A DNA stretch of 64,000 nt. It comes from CBDDFS01 sp965227255. GTDB taxonomy: Bacteria > Bacteroidota > Bacteroidia > Flavobacteriales_E > Vicingaceae. The notes beneath the pieces are model-generated. The model worked only from the letters and a program-made list of their open reading frames with translations. It ran no database searches and was not told where the DNA came from. Position numbers and translations under genes: made by a program. Below, one piece after another: positions 57,641 through 64,000 of this stretch; within the stretch, counting starts at the first letter, position 1; the number at the start of each line of letters is the position of its first letter. Where the stretch lies: positions 372,001 to 436,000 of the forward strand of contig CBDDFS010000002.1 in the NCBI GenBank assembly GCA_965227255.1, written 5' to 3'.

Positions 57641-60600
57641 ATGAAGACGAAGAAATACCAGAAAGTTGTCACTTATCCATTAATAATTCTATTCAGCCTT
57701 TTATTCATTGCTTCGGGCACTTTTGCCCAGAAGGATTATGATTTAATGTGGGAAGAGGTTGAGGCATTGAAAGCCGAAGGAAGGACAAAGAGTGGAGCTG
57801 AAAAGGCCGATGAGATCTTGGCAAAAGCCAAAAAAGAACGCAATGATGCACAACGCATCAAGGCACTTTTAGTCGGAAACTACTTCATCAATTTGCGTGA
57901 GGAGAATTCCTTTCAGAAGGCTCTTGATCGCATGTACGTTGAACTTGAATTTTCCAATGAACCTTCGAAGTCTATTTTACATTCTGCCATTGGCGAGATG
58001 TATGACATGTATGTTCAGGGCAATCTATGGAATATCTCAGACAGAACACCGGGTGGTGAGAATGACCCAGAAGATATCTCTACTTGGACAAAAGAAGACT
58101 TGCTCGCCAAGGCGGATGAGCATTTTGATCAATCACTTGAACATGACGATTTTCTAAAAAATTCTAGAATAGAAGAATATGACATCATTTGGGATAAACA
58201 TGAGGAAGGAAGAATGTACAGACCTACCGTATTTGACATCCTTACCAAAAGAGTACTCGACCATTATCAATCAGTCAAATATAATTTCGGCATAAGAACC
58301 AAAGGTGCTCTTAAGGGTAACACTAATTATTTTGCCAACCGGGATGAGTTCATTCAAATGGATATAGAGGATTTGAGAGATGAGCAGGACCTGTTCAAAT
58401 CATTTCGGATCTATCAGCAATTACTTGCCTTTCACATGTCGACCAAAAACCTGAATGCCGTCATTTATAATGATCTGGAAAGACTCAAATATGTTTTCAG
58501 GGAAAGTCCCGATGATGAAAGCTGGAAGAAATATGAAGAAGCTTTGCTCTGGATAATTGAAAATGACGCGAAGAATGAAACCTCAGCTGAGGCTTACGAT
58601 GATCTTGCAAGGATGTATCAGAATCTTGCCGTATTGAATAAATGGGAGCACACGGATAAGTTGAAAAAATCGGTTGAAGTCTGCAATCTATGTATTGTAA
58701 AATATCCCGAATCACGAGCTGCAAAGGCCTGTACGAATTTAAGGAATTCAATAATGGAAGCATCCATTCATATGGAGATGCAAGAGGTCAATATGATCAA
58801 CAAAGCCATTACTGTTCGGCTCAGATATAAAAATGTGAAAAGCATTTACCTGAGACTGGTCGATAATAATCATCAGAAACTGATCAGAAGTGCAAAACAA
58901 AGAAAGGATGAGAGCATTCAATACTTTATCTCGCAGGAACCATTGAAGGAATGGAAGTTCGATCTGCCTGATTCAGCAGACTACCGTTCACATCGAATTC
59001 ATCTTAAAATTGATGGTGTGCCAAAAGGATACTTTGCTCTAATTGCGTCAATTGATCCGGACTTTAAAACGGCCAATAATATTTTCAGCACGAGTTTATT
59101 TTGGTCATCCGACCTGGCATATTTATTTAATCAGACCCAAACTGAAGCCGGGATATTGGTCATGAATCGTCAGAATGGAAACCCGATAAAAGGCGCAACA
59201 GTTGAGTTGTATAGAGAAGAATATGACTATCAGCAAAGGGCTTCGAATCTTATTTTGGAAGAGACATTAAATACGGACAAAGATGGATTTGCGAAAAAAG
59301 TAAGGGAAATAAATAAGAATGAAAATTATAAGGCAGTGATTTCTTTCAAGGGAGATACCCTGTTAATGAATCGCTCTGTATACTTCAGAAAACCTGGCAA
59401 AAGAGACAAAGTAAAATACAGAACAGCAACATTTACGGATCGTAAAGTGTACCGACCTGGTCAAAAACTTTACTTCAAGACCATTGTCATGGAGCAATTG
59501 AATACCGAAGTCTCTTTATCTAAAGAAAAGGAGTTGAAGATCTATCTATACGATGCGAACAATCAAGAGGTCAGCAAACTCAATCTGAAGACAAATGAAT
59601 TCGGAAGTGTCAATGGAGTATTTACGATTCCGGGTTCTGCTCTGACCGGAAGGTTTTATATTGATGATGGCATCGATCGACACATGATCATGATTGAGGA
59701 GTATAAAAGACCCTCATTTGAAGTGAAAATTGATAAACCCAAAGGAAATGCATCACTTGATCAAAATGTATCCATCACCGGGAAAGCAATTTCTTACAAT
59801 GGTGTTCCACTAAGTTCAGCCAAAGGTCGATACGTAATTCAAAGAAAGTTCTTTTACTGCTTCCCATACGGATACTATTATCCTGATAACGAAACACTTA
59901 TAGATCAGGGTGAATTTACTTCAGATGCCAATGGAAATTTTGAGATTTCATTCGTAGCGAAGGGAGACGACGATGTCGACAAGGACGATCTTCCTGTTTT
60001 TGACTTTTCCATTGAAGTATTCGTCAGTGACATTACCGGCGAAACTCAATCGGCTGAAAACGACATGCAAATTGGCTATCACACATTGGAAATACGACCG
60101 GATATTGAAAAAGTGGTCAATAAGGATGAAACCAAAGAGATCAGGATAAACACAACAAATCTTTCCTATCAATTTATTCCTGCTAAGGTTGAGGCTTACA
60201 TTATGAAACTCGAGAGTCCTTCAGATTATCTCAAGAAATCACCTTTCATGGGATACCCGGATTTTTACCTTGATAAAGTACAATACGAAGAATATCTGGA
60301 GAGCAGATATGATGAAACATGGCCTGACTATGATGAATGGAAGGCATCTGATACACTCTTGTCTGAAATAATCAACACTGCTGATGCCAAGACAATAAAT
60401 GTTGAATCCATGAATTCGTGGCAAAGTGGAGTTTACCGAATCTATCTGAGATCCACCGATGCCTATGGTCAGGAAGTTTTTATTCAGAAAGAATTCGTGC
60501 TTTTTGGACGAAGCGATCAATCTTCTCCGATTCCTGTTTCTGCATGGATACACGGACCGGATAAATCAGGCTTGGCAGGTGAAAACGTTGCTGTATTGGT

Positions 60601-63600
60601 GGCTTCTGTGCATAAAGATGCCATGGCTTATTATATGGTTTCGAATAAAAAGGGTGTTTCGAAAAGGGCGTGGCTTAGCCTGAAAGGGGGAATGCATAAG
60701 ATTGAAATTCCGTTGACCGATGATGACAGGGGTGGAATAGAAGTTGAAGTGAGTCTGATATACGACGGACAATCACATTTCCAAAGCCATTCCATATCTG
60801 TCCCTTATGACAACAAAGAGATGAAGGTGAAGCTGGAAAGCCACCGGGATAAGATGAAACCGGGAGATACAGAAACATGGAAGATGAATCTCTCCTTAAA
60901 ATATCAGAACATAAGCAATGCAGAGGTCCTCGTTTCCATGTACGATAAATCTCTGGATGTAATTTATACGAATCCATGGTGGTTTGTGCCATACAACAAC
61001 GTTCCTTTGAAGCCATCCTGGGATTTTGGTGACAATTTCGATTTAAGTTTTGACAGAAATGAAAACATGTTGGAGAAAGTTAGATTGGAAATTCCGGTGC
61101 TTCGTTTCGACGACTTGAATTGGTTCGAATTCAGATATTTTAGCGGTTACTTGCACAAATGGAAAGGAGGAGATTTGGAATTGGCACATGCAGATGCAGT
61201 ATCGGTGCACAATGAATCTCCGCCACCCCCACCTCCTACAAGTTACGGGGAATCGGCACTTAGTAATTTCATAGAAGAAGCTCACACGGAAGAAGAAGAG
61301 GTGCCTCTTCGTAAGAACTTTAAAGAAACGGCATTCTTCTATCCAAATCTGAAGTCGGATGAAAATGGAGATGTTGAATTCTCATTTGAAGTTCCCGATG
61401 CATTGACTAAATGGTATTTCCAGGCTGTGGCAGTAACGGAGGATTTGAAATTTGGACGAATGCATCAGGAAGTGGTAAGTCAGAAAGAACTTATGGTCCT
61501 TTCAAATTATCCGCGATTTGTCACGGCCGGAGATACATTGAGGTTTACTTCCAAAATATCGAACCTCACAGAAGAAAGTGTGAATGCAAAAGTGAGCGTT
61601 CGAATTGTCGACCCCCTCACACAAAAAGAATTGGATGTATTAAAAGGCAAATCAAACCAAACGGAAATTGAGATTTCTGCATCGAATAGCGAATCAGTTC
61701 AATGGTTATTTGTTTGTCCTGATATACCCGGAATCATGGATGTAAGTGTGTTTGCAGAGACCGAGTATCATCGTGATGGGGAGTCAAAAAGTATACCAAT
61801 TCTAAGTAGGTCAATTCTGGTAACGGAGACATATCCAATTTCACTCAGAGGCGGGCAGACAAAAAAGGTGAAGATTCAAAATCTGGATCAGGATATGGAT
61901 AAAAAAGGGATCGATCCTCATAGATTGACCCTTGAATTCACGCCAAATCCTGTTTGGCATGTTGTACAGGCATTGCCGTATTTGGAAGAAAAGAATGATG
62001 AATGCGTGGATCAGAAATTCAATCGTTTCTATGCAAATTCTATAGGCTTTCATATAGTGAATTCAGATGACAGGATCCACCAGGTTTTCAAACTATGGAA
62101 AAGTCAGGGGGATGACTCATTTCAATCTGAACTTGAGAAGAATCCTGAGTTGAAGAACATCATTCTTTCAGAAAGTCCCTGGTTAAATGATGCCATGAAT
62201 GAGAAAGAGGACAAGCAAAAAGTGGCTATGTTCTTTGACGCGAATAACGTGAGCCAGACTCTGGCCTCCAGTTTCTATGATCTGCTTCAACTGCAGTCGC
62301 CCAATGGCGGATGGCCGTGGTTCGAAGGCATGAAGGATAACATGTTTGTGACCCAGAACATTGTAAATGGATTTGGTAGACTTAAAAACCTGGGTGTTAC
62401 ATCTGTCGAAAAGAATTTGATGATACAAACATCAATGGAACAAGCGGCGCAATACCTCGACAACAGAATGGAAGAGGTCTACCGTGAGATTATTTCAAAC
62501 AACCCGGAAAAGATGAAGAAGGTACCTTCTTCGCTTCAAGTGCACTACCTGATGGCAAGAAGTTATTACCCGGAATTTTCTGTTCAGGAAAAGAATAAAG
62601 AAACCTACGATTATTTCTATGATCAGGCGACCAAATTCTGGTTGAAACAGGATAAATATGAGCAGGCTATGATCTCATTGATCGCATTCAGAAAGGGTGA
62701 TGCTGAATTGGCGAAAAAGATCCTTTTATCACTGACGGAAAACAGTATTATGAGTGATGAATTCGGGATGTATTGGAAAGAACCGGCAGGATATGGGTGG
62801 AACAGGTCGGGCATTGCCAGACAGGCCATGATCATTGAAGCCTTTGACGAAGTGAATTATAAAACGGAATTGATTGATGAAATGAAGGTCTGGTTATTGA
62901 AGCAAAAACAGACTCATATGTGGAGAACAGGTAAGGCTACAACGGAGGCTTGTTTTGCTATGATGGTACGAGGAGGAAAACTGATTTCTCAGAATAATAC
63001 GGTCGATATTACTATGGGCAGGACGTCATTCGTAATACCACCTGAATCAAATTTCCAAGCAGGCACGAATTACACCAAAATGACCTGGTCGAAGAATGAG
63101 ATCAGTCCGGAGATGAACGAAGTGCAGGCTAGCAATAAAGGAGAATCAGTGGCTTGGGGAGCGGTCTATTATCAGTTTTTCCAGGATTCAGATAAGATTT
63201 CTTCAAAAGGGGAAGGCATGACAATTAATCGTGAATATTATTTGAAGAAATACAATGAATCAGGAGCTTATCTTGACAAAATGAAGTCAGGAGATGCGAT
63301 CAAGACTGGTGATGTAGTCATTGTCAAGATGATCATTAAAACCGACAGAAATATGGAGTTCGTTCACCTGAAAGATATGAGAGCCGGTGGACTTGAACCG
63401 ATTCCTAACACTTCGGGATATCAGTGGATGGGTACCGCGGGATATTATCTCTCTATCAGAGATGCTTCTACCAATTACTATTTCGACTATCTGGCTAAGG
63501 GAAGTCATATTATTGAGTTTGAAATGAAGGCCAACAATGCTGGAAATTTTACCACGGGCATCGGTACAATTCAGAGTTTTTACTCACCTGAATTCAGTGC

Positions 63601-63640
63601 TCACAGCAAGGGCATTAGACTCTCTATTGAGGACAGGTAA
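57641..63640 (+). CDS. Alpha-2-macroglobulin family protein
   Basis: 1999 residues from the ATG at 57641, with a signal peptide (FIASGTFAQ) and no lipobox, so the mature protein is soluble in the periplasm or exported. The N-terminal 500 residues are helical and carry repeated VEVC/LERLKYV-type helices. MG2-like domains follow at about 560-680 (TDRKVYRPGQKLYFKT), then further macroglobulin domains. There is a proline run SPPPPPPTS at about 1195-1203 and an A2M domain at about 1225-1320 (NLKSDENGDVEFSFEVPDA). The helical thioester-type domain lies at about 1440-1790 (SPNGGWPWFEGM). The thioester site reads CVDQ (Cys1455, Gln1458) rather than CxEQ. No PbpC gene or T9SS tail accompanies it. Likely a protease trap protecting the envelope. 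Confidence 0.9.
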   Translation: MKTKKYQKVVTYPLIILFSLLFIASGTFAQKDYDLMWEEVEALKAEGRTKSGAEKADEILAKAKKERNDAQRIKALLVGNYFINLREENSFQKALDRMYVELEFSNEPSKSILHSAIGEMYDMYVQGNLWNISDRTPGGENDPEDISTWTKEDLLAKADEHFDQSLEHDDFLKNSRIEEYDIIWDKHEEGRMYRPTVFDILTKRVLDHYQSVKYNFGIRTKGALKGNTNYFANRDEFIQMDIEDLRDEQDLFKSFRIYQQLLAFHMSTKNLNAVIYNDLERLKYVFRESPDDESWKKYEEALLWIIENDAKNETSAEAYDDLARMYQNLAVLNKWEHTDKLKKSVEVCNLCIVKYPESRAAKACTNLRNSIMEASIHMEMQEVNMINKAITVRLRYKNVKSIYLRLVDNNHQKLIRSAKQRKDESIQYFISQEPLKEWKFDLPDSADYRSHRIHLKIDGVPKGYFALIASIDPDFKTANNIFSTSLFWSSDLAYLFNQTQTEAGILVMNRQNGNPIKGATVELYREEYDYQQRASNLILEETLNTDKDGFAKKVREINKNENYKAVISFKGDTLLMNRSVYFRKPGKRDKVKYRTATFTDRKVYRPGQKLYFKTIVMEQLNTEVSLSKEKELKIYLYDANNQEVSKLNLKTNEFGSVNGVFTIPGSALTGRFYIDDGIDRHMIMIEEYKRPSFEVKIDKPKGNASLDQNVSITGKAISYNGVPLSSAKGRYVIQRKFFYCFPYGYYYPDNETLIDQGEFTSDANGNFEISFVAKGDDDVDKDDLPVFDFSIEVFVSDITGETQSAENDMQIGYHTLEIRPDIEKVVNKDETKEIRINTTNLSYQFIPAKVEAYIMKLESPSDYLKKSPFMGYPDFYLDKVQYEEYLESRYDETWPDYDEWKASDTLLSEIINTADAKTINVESMNSWQSGVYRIYLRSTDAYGQEVFIQKEFVLFGRSDQSSPIPVSAWIHGPDKSGLAGENVAVLVASVHKDAMAYYMVSNKKGVSKRAWLSLKGGMHKIEIPLTDDDRGGIEVEVSLIYDGQSHFQSHSISVPYDNKEMKVKLESHRDKMKPGDTETWKMNLSLKYQNISNAEVLVSMYDKSLDVIYTNPWWFVPYNNVPLKPSWDFGDNFDLSFDRNENMLEKVRLEIPVLRFDDLNWFEFRYFSGYLHKWKGGDLELAHADAVSVHNESPPPPPPTSYGESALSNFIEEAHTEEEEVPLRKNFKETAFFYPNLKSDENGDVEFSFEVPDALTKWYFQAVAVTEDLKFGRMHQEVVSQKELMVLSNYPRFVTAGDTLRFTSKISNLTEESVNAKVSVRIVDPLTQKELDVLKGKSNQTEIEISASNSESVQWLFVCPDIPGIMDVSVFAETEYHRDGESKSIPILSRSILVTETYPISLRGGQTKKVKIQNLDQDMDKKGIDPHRLTLEFTPNPVWHVVQALPYLEEKNDECVDQKFNRFYANSIGFHIVNSDDRIHQVFKLWKSQGDDSFQSELEKNPELKNIILSESPWLNDAMNEKEDKQKVAMFFDANNVSQTLASSFYDLLQLQSPNGGWPWFEGMKDNMFVTQNIVNGFGRLKNLGVTSVEKNLMIQTSMEQAAQYLDNRMEEVYREIISNNPEKMKKVPSSLQVHYLMARSYYPEFSVQEKNKETYDYFYDQATKFWLKQDKYEQAMISLIAFRKGDAELAKKILLSLTENSIMSDEFGMYWKEPAGYGWNRSGIARQAMIIEAFDEVNYKTELIDEMKVWLLKQKQTHMWRTGKATTEACFAMMVRGGKLISQNNTVDITMGRTSFVIPPESNFQAGTNYTKMTWSKNEISPEMNEVQASNKGESVAWGAVYYQFFQDSDKISSKGEGMTINREYYLKKYNESGAYLDKMKSGDAIKTGDVVIVKMIIKTDRNMEFVHLKDMRAGGLEPIPNTSGYQWMGTAGYYLSIRDASTNYYFDYLAKGSHIIEFEMKANNAGNFTTGIGTIQSFYSPEFSAHSKGIRLSIEDR

Positions 63641-63661
63641 TACCTGAATAATCAGTTTTTA

Positions 63662-63669
63662 TATATTTG
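63662..63669 (+). promoter_or_regulatory. Candidate -7 box for the terminal lipoprotein gene
   Basis: TATATTTG, a full TAnnTTTG match, 19 bases before the ATG at 63689. A Shine-Dalgarno-like AAAGGAA (63680-63686) sits just before the start, unusual for this phylum. A 4-bp hairpin followed by five Ts (63644-63660) precedes it and could weakly terminate the large upstream gene. Confidence 0.42.
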
Positions 63670-63688
63670 AATAGATAACAAAGGAACT

Positions 63689-64000
63689 ATGAAGAAACTA
63701 CTTTACATTTTGCCACTTGCCGTCATCGTTGCATGCGGAGGAGGAGCTGAACAAGAAGGTGGAGCAGAAGGCGAAGGTGCTGAAGCTACACAGGAGAATG
63801 CTGCAAATGCTGCAGCTATGGAATCTGTTGATCTTTCAACCTATGGTTGGGATTACACCATTGATCTGCCAAAGAAAGATATGGAAGCCAATATTATGGA
63901 GAACAATTGGGGAGGACTTGATATCCAGTATGGTCAGAATTTCTGGCTTACCGTAAATTACGGAGAAGGTGATCTCGACATCAAGAAGTTCGATCTTGAA
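63689..64000 (+). CDS. Lipoprotein, cut by the window end
   Basis: 104 codons are visible with no stop. The signal peptide MKKLLYILPLAVIVACGGG has lipobox VIVAC with Cys16, so it is lipid-anchored. The next 30 residues are a low-complexity Gly/Glu/Ala linker (GGAEQEGGAEGEGAEATQ), then a folded domain starts (DLSTYGWDYTIDLPKKDME, NNWGGLDIQYGQNFWLTVNYG). The acidic linker after the lipid anchor suggests the domain is held away from the membrane. Family not recognised from the fragment. Confidence 0.82.
   Translation, partial: MKKLLYILPLAVIVACGGGAEQEGGAEGEGAEATQENAANAAAMESVDLSTYGWDYTIDLPKKDMEANIMENNWGGLDIQYGQNFWLTVNYGEGDLDIKKFDLE

Noticed and set aside
63644..63660. Terminator after the macroglobulin gene
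   Set aside because: The stem is only four base pairs, though five Ts follow; too weak to call.
63717..63956. Open frame of 79 codons
   Set aside because: It lies inside the lipoprotein gene starting at 63689 in a different frame; the lipoprotein frame has a lipobox and a better start.

Overview
The window is 64 kb of a Gram-negative Bacteroidota chromosome, most likely a member of the Flavobacteriales; placement below that level is a guess. Three things point there. Type IX secretion sorting domains sit at the ends of several secreted proteins, and a giant SprB-repeat protein is paired with a PorP/SprF protein. Promoter-like boxes follow TAnnTTTG, and classical ribosome binding sites are mostly absent. 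Gene neighbourhoods such as DUF4271-hemD and panC-panD-flippase are familiar from this phylum. Coding density is high: no gap without a gene reaches 300 bases, many genes overlap by 1-4 bases, and no rRNA, tRNA, CRISPR array, insertion sequence or phage gene was seen.

Region 1 (1-12 kb) is housekeeping: pyruvate kinase (5' end outside the window), pheS, a small lipoprotein, cvpA, pgk and an M20 dipeptidase. A tight five-gene minus-strand unit follows (glutaryl-CoA dehydrogenase, panC, panD, flippase-like membrane protein, heptose-1-phosphate adenylyltransferase). Next come a type IX-secreted choice-of-anchor V protein, a DUF4271 membrane protein and a divergent uroporphyrinogen-III synthase, which ends at a clear intrinsic terminator.

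Region 2 (12.8-27 kb) holds rnpA-yidD-S41 protease-O-antigen ligase on the plus strand. Facing it is a two-component system in one run with two LPS-type glycosyltransferases. Then come an M1 aminopeptidase lipoprotein, radA, a polysaccharide deacetylase, a SulP anion transporter and a DUF481 outer-membrane protein.

Region 3 (27-36 kb) is accessory-looking and almost all minus strand: small signal-peptide proteins of unknown function, an AraC regulator coupled to a methyltransferase, a GNAT acetyltransferase, a TPM-domain protein and inorganic pyrophosphatase. A 105-bp element at 29.8-30.05 kb is duplicated in tandem and carries a promoter-like box in each copy.

Region 4 (36-52 kb) starts with an MFS transporter. 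It is followed by 13 minus-strand genes without a gap above 45 bases. In transcription order these are a 2194-residue SprB-repeat surface protein with a type B sorting domain, its PorP/SprF partner, a run of mostly unknown secreted and membrane proteins, an L,D-transpeptidase and a LAS-type metallopeptidase. This run is the best candidate for an undescribed cell-surface system in the window.

Region 5 (52-64 kb) contains nitroreductase-purK-purE-DAO oxidoreductase on the plus strand, a PKD-containing type B secreted protein on the minus strand, and a 1999-residue alpha-2-macroglobulin-family protein. The thioester motif of that protein reads CVDQ rather than CxEQ. A new lipoprotein gene is cut by the window end.
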